Below, in pieces: positions 51,345-60,374 of a stretch of DNA of 64,000 bases. The DNA is from Streptomyces sp. NBC_01429 (GTDB lineage: Bacteria; Actinomycetota; Actinomycetes; Streptomycetales; Streptomycetaceae): positions 3,256,501-3,320,500 of the forward strand of contig NZ_CP109599.1 of assembly GCF_036231945.1 (NCBI RefSeq), written 5' to 3'. Position 1 is the first letter of the stretch; the number at the start of each line of letters is the position of its first letter. The notes below the pieces were generated by a model. The model did no database searches, was not told where the DNA came from, and saw only the letters and a program-made list of their open reading frames with translations. A program made the position numbers and the translations under genes.

Positions 51345-52832
51345 TCAGGCGTCCTCGGCCAGCAGCGCGGCGAGATCCAGGCACGCCGCCATGCGGATCG
51401 TCACGTCCTCCGCGTACACCGCGTCCGGCCGCTCGAAGGGCGGCCGGCTCGCGCCCCTGAGGAACGTCACCACCCCCAGGGACCTGCCCCGGCTACGCAG
51501 CACCGTGCACAGCGCGTGCACCGAGTCCTGCGGCCACTGGCGCGCGCCCGCCCACGCCGGGGACGGCACGGGTACGGAGCCGGAGCCCGCCCCGGCCGGG
51601 GCGCTGGCGCGGACCGAGCCCGTGCGGTCCATCGCCTGGAGCGCCGGATGCGAGGCCGCGTACCGCACCGGTATGCCGCCCGCCTCCACCGCCGTGCTGG
51701 GCCCCGCCTCCCCACCCGCCGGGGTCGCCAGCGTGCGGATCAGCCGTACGGGCGCGTCGGGGCCGGGCGCGGGCGCGCCCGGGGACCGCTCCCCCGCCAC
51801 CAGATCGACCAGCGCGTGGTCGGCGAAGCCCGCGAGCGCGAAGTCCAGATAGACCGTCGCCGCCTCGGCCGGGTCCTCGCACTCGGCGGCGGCCCGGCCC
51901 GCCCGGTGCAGCTGGCTGGAGCGGAACCGCAGCCGGTCGGCGCCCTGCGCGGCGAGCTTCGCTTCGGTGATGTCCTGGAACATCCAGCCCACGCCGAGCG
52001 GTACGGGCTCCTCCGCCAGCGGGGACGCGAGCCGCAGGAATCCCGAGCGCCAGCAGCGCCGCTGCTCGCCGCCCGGCGTACGGACCGTCACCCACAGCTC
52101 GGCGAGCGCGCTGGGCGCGCCTTCGGAGAGCACGTGGTGGAGGGCCGCCTCCAGCTCCTCCACGCCCTGGGCGAGCAGGTCGCCCAGCGGGCGCCCCAGG
52201 ACGGAGGCCCGGCCGGGGCCGTCGGTGCGCTCGGCGCCGAACGCGCGCGCCGCGTGCCCGTTGACGACGGTCGGCCGCAGATCGACGTCCACCAGCACGA
52301 CGCCCCAGGCGGCGTCCTCGAAGAGGGCCTCGCTGAGCGCGATGGAGCGCTCCAGGTCGATCTGGTCGTGGACCTCGCTGAAGGCGCTGTACACCCCGGC
52401 GGGCTTGCCGTCCGCGCCGCGCATCCCGCTGGACTGGGTCCTGATGAGCACCCGGCCGCCGTCCTTGCGCAGCAGCGCGAACTCGTCGACCTGGCGTCCC
52501 GGCGTGTCCATCGCGGACATCAGCCGCGCCCGTACCGCGTCCGCGTCGGCGGAGCGCGCGGCCCAGCCGGCGAAGCCGTGCCGCCCGACGGCCTCCGCGG
52601 CGCTCCAGCCGAGTATCCGCTCGGCCTCGCGGTTCCAGTGCGTGATGACCCCGCCCGCGTCGAAGGCGCAGAGCGCCGCGTCCATGCCGTCGAGCAGGGC
52701 CGCGAGCAGGTCGGACCCGGGACCGTCCGGGCCGCCGCGCCCGGCGGCCGGGCCCTGGCCGGACTCCGGCTTTCCGGGTATCGGCTCGTCCGGTCCGGGA
52801 GCGTTGGTGGTCTCGCTCCGAGAAGCACTCAT
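51345..52832 (-). CDS. PAS-PAS-GAF sensory protein without output domain
   Basis: A 495-aa soluble protein. The first PAS domain (about 45-155) has LCAFDAGGVITHWNREAERILGWSAAEAVGR, the second (about 165-290) has GVVLVDVDLRPTVVNGHAARAFGAERTDG and the PAC-type VGWMFQDITEAK. A GAF-like domain follows (about 330-495). There is no histidine-kinase, SpoIIE phosphatase or HATPase motif, so it is either a signal-binding partner or a truncated form of a PAS-GAF-SpoIIE protein. The C terminus ends LAALLAEDA. ATG 52832 has GGGGG upstream. Confidence 0.82.
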   Translation of the reverse strand: MSASRSETTNAPGPDEPIPGKPESGQGPAAGRGGPDGPGSDLLAALLDGMDAALCAFDAGGVITHWNREAERILGWSAAEAVGRHGFAGWAARSADADAVRARLMSAMDTPGRQVDEFALLRKDGGRVLIRTQSSGMRGADGKPAGVYSAFSEVHDQIDLERSIALSEALFEDAAWGVVLVDVDLRPTVVNGHAARAFGAERTDGPGRASVLGRPLGDLLAQGVEELEAALHHVLSEGAPSALAELWVTVRTPGGEQRRCWRSGFLRLASPLAEEPVPLGVGWMFQDITEAKLAAQGADRLRFRSSQLHRAGRAAAECEDPAEAATVYLDFALAGFADHALVDLVAGERSPGAPAPGPDAPVRLIRTLATPAGGEAGPSTAVEAGGIPVRYAASHPALQAMDRTGSVRASAPAGAGSGSVPVPSPAWAGARQWPQDSVHALCTVLRSRGRSLGVVTFLRGASRPPFERPDAVYAEDVTIRMAACLDLAALLAEDA

Positions 52833-52975
52833 GCCTGGCACCCCCTGCGGGACGTCTTCGCCTGTACGGACGCACGACGAGCGGCCGGTGTCCGTACGAT
52901 CATTCAACTCGAACGTGACCCAGCACACACAAGGTTCCCCGAAATCAGTGTGTTCAACAAATCTCAATAATTCAC

Positions 52976-53004
52976 TTGAGCCCTCCGGGGACCGCGCCTA
53001 ACGT
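52976..53004 (+). promoter_or_regulatory. Consensus-spaced HrdB-type promoter
   Basis: TTGAGC (52976-52981), a 17-bp spacer and TAACGT (52999-53004) form a good vegetative promoter reading right. Transcription should start around 53010, a few bases before an extreme Shine-Dalgarno sequence at 53017-53031. No large gene follows in this direction for 1.1 kb. The complete gap between the PAS gene and pdxH is 52833-53250. Confidence 0.55.
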
Positions 53005-53036
53005 GGCACGCACACCGAAAGGAGGTGATCCGGCAG

Positions 53037-53075
53037 ATGTATTCAGTCCGGACAAGTGAGGTGGCTGCGGGCTAA
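53037..53075 (+). CDS. 12-codon leader ORF with full-length anti-SD match
   Basis: ATG 53037 to TAA 53073-53075 encodes MYSVRTSEVAAG. The 15-nt GAAAGGAGGTGATCC at 53017-53031 matches the complement of the 16S rRNA 3' tail end to end, far beyond a normal ribosome site. The element is a translated microORF or ribosome-binding regulatory RNA; no product of this kind is known to me. It starts downstream of a good promoter. Confidence 0.5.
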   Translation: MYSVRTSEVAAG

Positions 53076-53140
53076 CGGCTCGCCGTCGTATCTCCAGTGG
53101 TACTCGGCCGGTCGAAGGCCGAAATCCCCAGCAGTCACCC

Positions 53141-53203
53141 GACCCGCGGACCGCCGGTATGTCCGGCCGGCTCCCTCTCCGGAGGGACCATGGTCCGCGG
53201 GTC
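53141..53203. ncRNA. Multibranched RNA structure after the microORF
   Basis: GACCCGCGGACC (53141-53152) pairs exactly with 53192-53203 and encloses two smaller hairpins: GCCGG/CCGGC at 53153-53167 and CCCTC/GAGGG at 53173-53186. This is a three-way-junction-like fold, 65 nt after the microORF. It also lies 48 bp past the pdxH stop on the other strand, so terminator function for pdxH is possible. Confidence 0.45.
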
Positions 53204-53250
53204 GTCTGCGTCTGCTCATGGACCGGCAGGCCCCACGGGCCCCACGGGCC

Positions 53251-53964
53251 CTACGGGCAGAGCCGCTCCACCCGCCAGCCGGGCCGCCCGTGCGGGCCCT
53301 CGCCGCGCACGTACCGCAGCCGGTCGTGCAGCCGGTTCTCGTGGCCCTGCCAGAACTCGGCCATGTCAGGGGTGACCCGGAAGCCGCCCCAGTGCGGCGG
53401 CACCGGGACCTGCTCGCCCTCCGGGTAGCGGGCCGCGAGGTCCTCGTAGCGGCGCAGCAGCACCTCGCGGGAGCCGACGGTGGCGGACTGGTCGCTGGCC
53501 CAGGCGCCGAGCTGGGAGCCGTGCGGGCGGGTCCTGAAGTACGCGGCGGTCTCGTCGCGGCCGATCCTGGCCGCCGTACCCGTCACGATGACCTGCCGGG
53601 TCAGCGGATGCCAGGGGAAGAGCAGCGAGACATGGGGGTTGGCCGCCAGCTCGCGTCCCTTGCGGGAGGTGTAGTTCGTGAAGAAGACGAAGCCGTGCTC
53701 GTCGTACCGCTTGAGCAGCACGGTGCGCGAGGACGGCCGGCCCTCGGGGGTGGCCGTGGAGACGATCATCGCGTTCGGTTCGGGGAAGCCGTGGGCGACG
53801 GCCTCCGCGAACCAGCGGGCGAACTGCTCCATCGGGGTGACGGCGAGATCGGCCTCCCGCAGCGGGACGGAGCGGTACTGCTCGCGCATGGTCGCGGGAT
53901 CGGGGGACCGTGTGACAGCGGGATCGGGGGAATCGGCGGGATCGTCCGGGGTGTCGTGAGGCAC
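53251..53964 (-). CDS. pdxH: Pyridoxamine 5'-phosphate oxidase
   Basis: A 237-aa FMN enzyme that oxidises pyridoxine or pyridoxamine phosphate to pyridoxal 5'-phosphate. All family blocks are present: [63 protein letters not shown], the [12 protein letters not shown] substrate loop and the C-terminal [15 protein letters not shown] and [11 protein letters not shown] 53964 has AGGA upstream. The longer open frame extends into non-conserved sequence. It is convergent with the small leader unit and divergent from the citrate synthase gene. Confidence 0.94.
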   Translation of the reverse strand: MPHDTPDDPADSPDPAVTRSPDPATMREQYRSVPLREADLAVTPMEQFARWFAEAVAHGFPEPNAMIVSTATPEGRPSSRTVLLKRYDEHGFVFFTNYTSRKGRELAANPHVSLLFPWHPLTRQVIVTGTAARIGRDETAAYFRTRPHGSQLGAWASDQSATVGSREVLLRRYEDLAARYPEGEQVPVPPHWGGFRVTPDMAEFWQGHENRLHDRLRYVRGEGPHGRPGWRVERLCP

Positions 53965-54167
53965 GGGGTCATCCTGCCGCAGGCCCGCCGTCGCCCGCAC
54001 CGAGTGGTGCCCATCCCGGAGTCGGGCGCGGAATCGGGTGCGGAATCCTGGAGCGGGCCCTGTGCCCTCCGGACGGCAGCGGCTATCGTTCCCCACTCCG
54101 CCAGAGCCCGTGGTTTCCGGTCGCAAGCAGTCCCCGCCGGAGCATTCACAACCCGAGGAGCCAGCTG

Positions 54168-55268
54168 ATGTCCGACTTCGTACCCGGCCTCGAAGGGGTC
54201 GTCGCCTTCGAGACGGAGATCGCCGAACCGGACAAGGAAGGCGGCTCGCTCCGCTACCGGGGCGTCGACATCGAGGATCTGGTCGGGCAGGTGTCCTTCG
54301 GCAATGTGTGGGGGCTGCTGGTCGACGGGGCGTTCGACCCGGGGCTGCCGCCCGCCGAGCCGTTCCCGATCCCGGTGCACTCCGGGGACATCCGCGTGGA
54401 CGTGCAGTCGGCGCTGGCGATGCTCGCTCCCGTATGGGGGCTGAAGCCGCTCCTCGACATCGACGAGCGCACCGCCCGCGACAATCTGGCGCGGGCCGCC
54501 GTGATGGCGCTGTCGTACGTGGCGCAGTCGGCGCGGGGGCAGGGGCTGCCGATGGTGCCGCAGCGGGAGATCGACAAGGCGCACTCCGTCGTGGAGCGCT
54601 TCATGATCCGCTGGCGCGGCGAGCCGGACCCGCGCCATGTGAAGGCCGTGGACGCGTACTGGACGTCCGCCGCCGAGCACGGCATGAACGCGTCGACCTT
54701 CACCGCCCGCGTCATCGCCTCCACCGGCGCGGACGTGGCGGCGGCGCTCTCGGGGGCGGTGGGCGCGATGTCCGGGCCGCTGCACGGCGGGGCGCCCTCG
54801 CGCGTCCTGGGCATGATCGAGGAGATCGAGCGCACGGGCGACGCGACGGCGTACGTCAAGCAGGCGCTGGACAGGGGCGAGCGGCTGATGGGCTTCGGCC
54901 ACCGGGTCTACCGGGCCGAGGACCCGCGCGCCCGGGTGCTGCGGCGGACGGCGCGGGAGCTGGCGGCGCCGCGCTTCGAGGTGGCGGAGGCGCTGGAGAA
55001 GGCCGCGCTGGAGGAGCTGCACGCGCGCAGGCCGGACCGGGTGCTGGCGACGAACGTGGAGTTCTGGGCGGCGATCGTGCTGGACTTCGCGGAGGTCCCG
55101 GCGCACATGTTCACCTCGATGTTCACCTGTGCCCGTACGGCGGGCTGGTCGGCGCACATCCTGGAGCAGAAGCGGACGGGGCGTCTCGTGCGTCCGTCGG
55201 CCCGCTATGTGGGACCGGGGACGCGTGACCCGCGGGAGATCGCGGGATTCGACACGCTCGTCGGCTGA
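54168..55268 (+). CDS. Citrate synthase family protein
   Basis: A 366-aa citrate synthase. Active-site motifs [13 protein letters not shown] (His), [15 protein letters not shown] (His) and [16 protein letters not shown] (Asp on the third motif) are in place. It is about 60-70 residues shorter than the main type-II enzyme. Streptomyces keep several paralogues, so it may be a methylcitrate or secondary citrate synthase; the sequence alone does not decide between them. ATG 54168 has GAGG upstream (CCGAGGAGCC). It is convergent with the EamA gene. Confidence 0.9.
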   Translation: MSDFVPGLEGVVAFETEIAEPDKEGGSLRYRGVDIEDLVGQVSFGNVWGLLVDGAFDPGLPPAEPFPIPVHSGDIRVDVQSALAMLAPVWGLKPLLDIDERTARDNLARAAVMALSYVAQSARGQGLPMVPQREIDKAHSVVERFMIRWRGEPDPRHVKAVDAYWTSAAEHGMNASTFTARVIASTGADVAAALSGAVGAMSGPLHGGAPSRVLGMIEEIERTGDATAYVKQALDRGERLMGFGHRVYRAEDPRARVLRRTARELAAPRFEVAEALEKAALEELHARRPDRVLATNVEFWAAIVLDFAEVPAHMFTSMFTCARTAGWSAHILEQKRTGRLVRPSARYVGPGTRDPREIAGFDTLVG

Positions 55269-55348
55269 GCGCAGGGGCGGGGAGGGCGGCGCCGGGGCGG
55301 GGAGGGCGGCGTGCCCGCTCCCCGCCTCCGCCCCCTGCCCCCGCCCGC

Positions 55349-56314
55349 CTACCTTTTCGTACCGCGCCGCGCCGTCTGCGTCCGGACCGCGCCCATGCTC
55401 GCCGCGATGACCAGCGCGATCGCGAGCGCGTCGGTGGCGGACAGCGCCTGGTGCAGGACGAGGAATCCGGCGGTCGCGGCGATGGCGGGCTCCAGACTCA
55501 TCAGCACCGCGAAGGTGGGGGCGGGCAGCCGGCGCAGCGCGAGCAGTTCGAGGGTGTACGGGAGCACGGAGGACATCAGCGCCACCGCGAGCCCCAGCGC
55601 GAGCGTGGAGGGCACCACGAGCTTCGGCCCGGACTCGACGATGCCGAGCGGCAGCGCGAGCAGCGCGCCCACCCCCATCGCCAGCGCCAGCCCGTCGGCC
55701 TGCGGGAAGCGCCGCCCGGTGCGCGCGCTGAACATGATGTACGCGGCCCACATGCCGCCGGCCGCGAGCGCGTACACCGCGCCCACCGGGTCCAGCCGGT
55801 CGAACCCGCCGCCGAGCAGCACCACACCGCCGAGCGCGAGCCCCGCCCACAGGACGTTGACCAGCCTGCGGGAGACGATGACGGAGAGCGCCAGCGGCCC
55901 GAGGACCTCCAGGGTGACGGCCACACCCAGCGGGATCCGGTCGACGGCCTGGTAGAAGAGGCAGTTCATGGCGGCCATGGCGGTGCCGAAGGCGACGACG
56001 GTGCCCCAGTCCGCGCGCGAGTAACCGCGCACCTTGGGGCGGCAGAAGGCAAGCATGACCACGGCGGCGAGCGCGAGCCGCAGCGAGACCACCCCGAGGG
56101 CCCCGGCGCGCGGCATCAGCAGGACGGCGACGGCCGCGCCGAACTGCACGGACAGACCGCCCGCGACGACGAGGGAGACCGGCCCGAGCGAGCGCCGCGC
56201 GGGGCCGTCACCGCCCGGGGCACCGGCGCTGCCCCGCGCCTCGGCGCCGCCCGCCGCCTCGGGCAGCGAGACAGCGGCGGCGGCAGTGGCGGCAGTGGCG
56301 CTCGGCTCTTCCAC
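55349..56314 (-). CDS. EamA/RhtA-family transporter
   Basis: A 321-aa membrane protein with ten hydrophobic segments in two EamA repeats (GGLSVQFGAAVAVLLMPRAGALGVVSLRLALAA and MSSVLPYTLELLALRRLPAPTFAVLMSLEPAIAATAGFLVL). RhtA-like members export amino acids, e.g. threonine or homoserine. GTG 56314 is taken because GGAGGG lies at good distance; the open frame continues for 43 codons upstream through a 12-bp repeat, which I regard as noncoding. Divergent from a LysR gene, its probable regulator. Confidence 0.88.
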   Translation of the reverse strand: MEEPSATAATAAAAVSLPEAAGGAEARGSAGAPGGDGPARRSLGPVSLVVAGGLSVQFGAAVAVLLMPRAGALGVVSLRLALAAVVMLAFCRPKVRGYSRADWGTVVAFGTAMAAMNCLFYQAVDRIPLGVAVTLEVLGPLALSVIVSRRLVNVLWAGLALGGVVLLGGGFDRLDPVGAVYALAAGGMWAAYIMFSARTGRRFPQADGLALAMGVGALLALPLGIVESGPKLVVPSTLALGLAVALMSSVLPYTLELLALRRLPAPTFAVLMSLEPAIAATAGFLVLHQALSATDALAIALVIAASMGAVRTQTARRGTKR

Positions 56315-56329
56315 CGTAAAACCCTCCAG

Positions 56330-56401
56330 CACAGTTGAAAGCAGAGTTGATAGCAGAGTTGAAAGCGCAGTCGTAAGTACCGCTGAAAGTACAGTCGAAT
56401 C
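56330..56401. repeat. Six 12-bp repeats in the EamA/LysR promoter
   Basis: Dodecamers CACAGTTGAAAG, CAGAGTTGATAG, CAGAGTTGAAAG, CGCAGTCGTAAG, TACCGCTGAAAG and TACAGTCGAATC follow one another from 56330 to 56401. The block is much more AT-rich than its flanks and sits 16 bp upstream of the EamA start. Likely an operator array. Confidence 0.8.
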
Positions 56402-56511
56402 AACTAACAGTCCAAGATACTGCACTGCCGGAGCGGCCCTCACCAGGGACGGTACGACCCCGGGGCCACGCCTGGGAATTACCGATCGTGGTGCGGTTAT
56501 GCTCCGGACGC

Positions 56512-57369
56512 ATGAGCATCGAGCTGCGTCACCTCCGCTGCTTCCTCGCCATCGCCGAAGAGTCCAGCGTCACCGGCGCCGCGGCCCGCCTCCACCTCAC
56601 CCAGCCGACCGTCTCGCGCACCCTCGCCGGGCTGGAGAAACACCTCGGAGTACGGCTCGCGGACCGCTCCACCCACCATCTCGCGCTCACCGCCGAGGGG
56701 CGCGCCTTCCGGGACCGGGCGGCGGCCGCCGTCGCCGCGTTCGACGCCGCCCTCGACACGGGCGCGCCGCGCCGCCGCCCGCTCCGGCTCGGGCACGCCT
56801 GGTCGGCCTTCGGCCCGTACACCACACCGCTGCTGCGCCGCTGGCAGCGGGAGCACCCCGGGACGCCGCTGGAGCTGCTGCGGATCGACGACCGTACGGC
56901 CGGACTCGCCCGGGGCCAGGTCGACGCGGCGCTGCTGCGCGGCCCGGTGGACACGCCCGGCCTGGTCGCCGTGGAGCTGCTGACCGAAGCCCGGGTCGCG
57001 GCGGTCCCGGCCGACGACCCGCTGGCCGCGCGCGACGCGCTGAGCCTCGCGGACCTGACGGCCCGGCCGCTCATGGTCAACACCATCTCCGGCACCACCG
57101 GGCCCGCGCTGTGGCCCGCCGACGCCGGGCCGCTCACCACCCGTACCGTCGCCAACACCGACGACTGGCTCGCCGCCATCGCCGCCGCCCGGGGCGTCGG
57201 CGTCACCAGCACCTCCACGGCCGCCATGCACCCGCACCCGGGCATCGCCTACCGGCCCCTCACCGACGCTCCGCCCGTCCCCGTCCATCTCGCCTGGCGC
57301 CGCGAGGCCCCGCACCCGGCGCTTCCCCACCTGATCGCCCTGGCCAGGGAGTTGGCTTCTGACGGCTGA
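56512..57369 (+). CDS. LysR-family transcriptional regulator
   Basis: A 285-aa LysR protein. The N-terminal winged helix has ELRHLRCFLAIAEESSVTGAAARLHLTQPTVSRTLAGLEKHLG; the periplasmic-binding-like co-inducer domain covers about 90-285. ATG 56512 starts the conserved region; it has no ribosome site and a TATGCT element (56498-56503) 8 bp upstream, consistent with a leaderless mRNA. Divergent from the EamA transporter gene, which it probably controls through the repeat block in between. Inducer unknown, probably the exported metabolite. Confidence 0.9.
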   Translation: MSIELRHLRCFLAIAEESSVTGAAARLHLTQPTVSRTLAGLEKHLGVRLADRSTHHLALTAEGRAFRDRAAAAVAAFDAALDTGAPRRRPLRLGHAWSAFGPYTTPLLRRWQREHPGTPLELLRIDDRTAGLARGQVDAALLRGPVDTPGLVAVELLTEARVAAVPADDPLAARDALSLADLTARPLMVNTISGTTGPALWPADAGPLTTRTVANTDDWLAAIAAARGVGVTSTSTAAMHPHPGIAYRPLTDAPPVPVHLAWRREAPHPALPHLIALARELASDG

Positions 57370-57483
57370 TCAACAGCCTTCAGCTGCGGTGAAGTTGGGC
57401 AGTCCGGGGACCGGGTGAAAGAGTGTGCCCTTGATCGACGACGGGCCCCGGCGCGCCGGGGCTGACGAGGTGGGGCAGGCAAG

Positions 57484-59385
57484 ATGAGTGCGCCGGACAG
57501 CCGGAGCGGAACGCGGGAACAGACGGGCGGGTACCTGACGGACGACACCGTCCAACTGCGCCCGCCCGAGCGGCGGTACGGTGCGGCCACACCGCACCGC
57601 ACCCCACGCCCGGCCCTCACACCCCCTCCGGCGTCGAACCTGAATCCGAACCTGGGTCCGAGCCCGAAGCCGAGCCAGATTCCGAGCCCGATTCCGAACC
57701 AGAGCCAGAAGCAGAACCAGAGCCAGAAGCCGAGCCCGAAGCCGCCGGGCGGCGCACCGAGCCTGGCGAAGTCGAGCGCCCTGATGGCGGCGGGCACGAT
57801 CGTCTCGCGCGTCACCGGCTTCCTGCGCACCCTCGTGATGGCCGCGGCGATCGGCGTCGGCACGCTCAACGACTCGTACCAGGTGGCCAACGTCCTGCCC
57901 ACCATGATCTACGTGCTGGTCGGCGGCGGCGCCCTGAACGCGGTGTTCGTGCCCCAGCTCGTCCGGGCCATGAAGAGGGACGACGACGGCGGCGAGGCGT
58001 ACGCCAACCGGCTGCTCACCCTGGTCGTGGTCGCCCTCGCCGGCGTCACCGGGCTCTGTGTGCTGGCGGCGCCGCTCCTCGTACAGATGATGTCGCCGGA
58101 CATCGCCTCGGACCCCCGGCGCATGGCCGTGACCGTCGCCTTCGCCCAGTACTGCCTGCCCACCCTCTTCTTCATGGGCGCGCACGTCGTACTCGGCCAG
58201 ATCCTCAACGCCCGGGGCCGGTTCGGCGCCATGATGTGGACCCCGGTCCTCAACAACATCGTGATCATCGCCGCGTTCGGCGGCTTCATCCACGCCTTCG
58301 GCGGCTTCACCGGCTCCGGCGTCACCCCCTCGACCATCACCCCGGAGGGCGTACGGCTGCTCGGCGTCGGCACTCTGCTCGGCCTCACCGTGCAGGCGCT
58401 GGCCATGCTGCCGTACCTGCGCGGCGCCGGGTTCCGGCTGCGCCCGCGCTTCGACTTCCGGGGCCACGGCCTCGGCAAGGCCATGGGCCTGGCCAAGTGG
58501 AGCCTCCTCTTCGTTCTGGTCAACCAGCTCGGCATGGTCGTCGTCACCCAGCTCGCCACCAAGGCGGGCTCCGCCGCCGAACGGTCCGGGTTCACCGGCT
58601 CCGGCATCACCGCGTACAACTACGCGCTGCTGCTGTGGCAGATGCCGCAGGCCATCATCACCGTGTCGGTGATGACCGCCGCGCTCCCCCGGATCTCCCG
58701 CGCGGCCCAGGACAACGACATGGCCGCCGTCCGCGCCGACCTCTCCTACGGCCTGCGGACCTCGGCCGTCGCCATCGTGCCCTGCGCCTTCGCGTTCCTG
58801 GCGCTCGGCATGCCCATGGCCACACTGCTGTACGCGGGCTCGGGCGCCGAGGGCGCCAGGGGCATCGGTTACGTGCTGATGGCTTTCGGCCTGGGGCTCA
58901 TCCCGTACTCGGTGCAGTACGTCGTGCTGCGCGGTTTCTACGCGTACGAGGACACCCGGACTCCCTTCTACAACACCGTCGTCGTCGCCCTGGTCAACGC
59001 GACGGCCTCCGGGCTGTGCTTCGCGTTCCTCCCCGCGCGCTGGGCCGTCGCCGGCATGGGCGCCTCGTACGGGCTGGCCTTCGCGGTGGGGGTCGGCATC
59101 GCGTGGCGCCGGCTGCGCAAGCGGCTCGGCGGCGAGCTGGACGGCGCGCGCGTGCTGCGCACCTACGTCCGGCTGATCGTCGCCGCCACTCCGGCGGCTG
59201 CGGCCGGCGGGGGCGCGGCGTACGGGCTGACCAGCGTCCTGGGCTCCGGCGCCCTCGGCTCGCTGGTGGCCCTGCTGGTCGGCGGGATCGTCCTGCTCCT
59301 CTCCTTCCTGACGATCGCCCGCTTCCTTCGTCTGCCGGAGCTGAACGCCCTGCTGGGGATGGTCCGGGGGCGCGTGGGGCGCTGA
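57484..59385 (+). CDS. murJ: MurJ-type lipid II flippase paralogue
   Basis: A 633-aa protein of the MurJ (MviN) family. An N-terminal 90-residue Pro/Gln/Asn-rich extension with repeated PKPSQ/NQSQK elements is followed by a 13-14 segment membrane domain starting KSSALMAAGTIVSRVTGFLRTLVMAAAIG, with NDSYQVANVLPTMIYVLVGGGALNAVFVPQLVRAMK, the hallmark of the family. MurJ flips lipid-linked peptidoglycan precursors across the membrane. Streptomyces carry several paralogues, so this copy may be a developmental or accessory one. No pseudokinase domain is fused, unlike some actinobacterial forms. ATG 57484. Confidence 0.9.
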   Translation: MSAPDSRSGTREQTGGYLTDDTVQLRPPERRYGAATPHRTPRPALTPPPASNLNPNLGPSPKPSQIPSPIPNQSQKQNQSQKPSPKPPGGAPSLAKSSALMAAGTIVSRVTGFLRTLVMAAAIGVGTLNDSYQVANVLPTMIYVLVGGGALNAVFVPQLVRAMKRDDDGGEAYANRLLTLVVVALAGVTGLCVLAAPLLVQMMSPDIASDPRRMAVTVAFAQYCLPTLFFMGAHVVLGQILNARGRFGAMMWTPVLNNIVIIAAFGGFIHAFGGFTGSGVTPSTITPEGVRLLGVGTLLGLTVQALAMLPYLRGAGFRLRPRFDFRGHGLGKAMGLAKWSLLFVLVNQLGMVVVTQLATKAGSAAERSGFTGSGITAYNYALLLWQMPQAIITVSVMTAALPRISRAAQDNDMAAVRADLSYGLRTSAVAIVPCAFAFLALGMPMATLLYAGSGAEGARGIGYVLMAFGLGLIPYSVQYVVLRGFYAYEDTRTPFYNTVVVALVNATASGLCFAFLPARWAVAGMGASYGLAFAVGVGIAWRRLRKRLGGELDGARVLRTYVRLIVAATPAAAAGGGAAYGLTSVLGSGALGSLVALLVGGIVLLLSFLTIARFLRLPELNALLGMVRGRVGR

Positions 59386-59501
59386 CGGCGGGAACGGTTA
59401 CGCAAGGGGACGGCAACCTTCCGGTCCCCGGCGGCGACCAGAGGGGTGGGCCGACTGACGCCCACAACCCCCCACCGTTCCCGAAGGAAGGCAGAGCCGG
59501 C

Positions 59502-60374
59502 ATGTTCTCCCGCTTGCTCCGTACCACCCTGATATCGCTCGCCGCCGGCGCCCTCTCGGTCGTCGGCCTCACCGCCCCCGCGAACGCGGCCGCAACTCCC
59601 GCTACCGATACGAGAGTTGCGGCCGTCGCCGAGCCGTGGAACCCGCCGGCCGCGCTGGTGCGGCCGCTGGACGAGGTGTGGCGGCACGTCGAGTCCACCT
59701 ATCCCGACCTGTACGGCTTCAAGAACTACGGCTGGGACCAGCTGATGGCCAACAAGGGCCGCGTCAGCTACTGCGTCCGCTGGGAATCCGACCAGCCGGT
59801 CACCGCGCAGCTGCGCGACGAGATCCACACCGCGCTCAAGCGCCAGTCGAAGAAGTGGATCGACAGCGTCGCGGGCTTCGACGGCTTCCCGTACGCGGAG
59901 GTCCCGGTCGACATCGTCGGCTGGGCGGTCAAGGACCGCTCCACACTCCAGTGGACGGACAACTCCGTCGACATCTACACCAACGTGCTCGACGGCGGCG
60001 GCGCGCCCCAGTGCGCGCCCGACTGCGGGCGCTTCTTCCACCAGAACGGCGACTACGCGAAGTGCCCCGGTGGCGCGGCCCGGCACTACGACCAGTCGCT
60101 GTGGCTGACGAAGGGCTTCCAGGGCGGGGCCGGCGGTGACTGGGGACAGCGGATCGGCAGCGAGTACATGGTCGGGGCGCGCGGCCAGGAGGACATCCAC
60201 ATCCTGGAGCACGAGATGGGCCACACCTACGGGCTCGACGACTTCTACGACTGGACCCCGACCGGCGTGGGCGGCTTCCTCATGCAGGCGGGCAGCGCGA
60301 CCCGTATCACCGAGTTCGACCAGTGGATGTACCGCGACTTCTGGCGCCACCTGAAGAGCCGCTACGGCCTCTGA
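59502..60374 (+). CDS. Secreted zinc metalloprotease-like protein
   Basis: A 290-aa exported protein. A signal peptide (RTTLISLAAGALSVVGLTAPANAA) precedes a domain with HEMGHTYGLDD (His237, Glu238, His241, with Gly and Asp following as in metzincin-like HExxHxxGxxD). Cys residues in YCVRWES, QCAPDCG and KCPGG suggest disulfides. C-terminal FLMQAGSATRITEFDQWMYRDFW resembles the Met-turn region of metzincins. Function is probably extracellular proteolysis. GAAGGAAGG precedes ATG 59502 by about 12 nt. Its last 13 bp overlap the 3' end of the convergent GlxA-type gene. Confidence 0.83.
   Translation: MFSRLLRTTLISLAAGALSVVGLTAPANAAATPATDTRVAAVAEPWNPPAALVRPLDEVWRHVESTYPDLYGFKNYGWDQLMANKGRVSYCVRWESDQPVTAQLRDEIHTALKRQSKKWIDSVAGFDGFPYAEVPVDIVGWAVKDRSTLQWTDNSVDIYTNVLDGGGAPQCAPDCGRFFHQNGDYAKCPGGAARHYDQSLWLTKGFQGGAGGDWGQRIGSEYMVGARGQEDIHILEHEMGHTYGLDDFYDWTPTGVGGFLMQAGSATRITEFDQWMYRDFWRHLKSRYGL

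Noticed and set aside
53017..53031. Fragment of a 16S rRNA gene 3' end on the minus strand
   Set aside because: Only the 15-nt anti-SD region matches; flanking bases do not continue into 16S sequence, and the position before an ATG fits a ribosome site.
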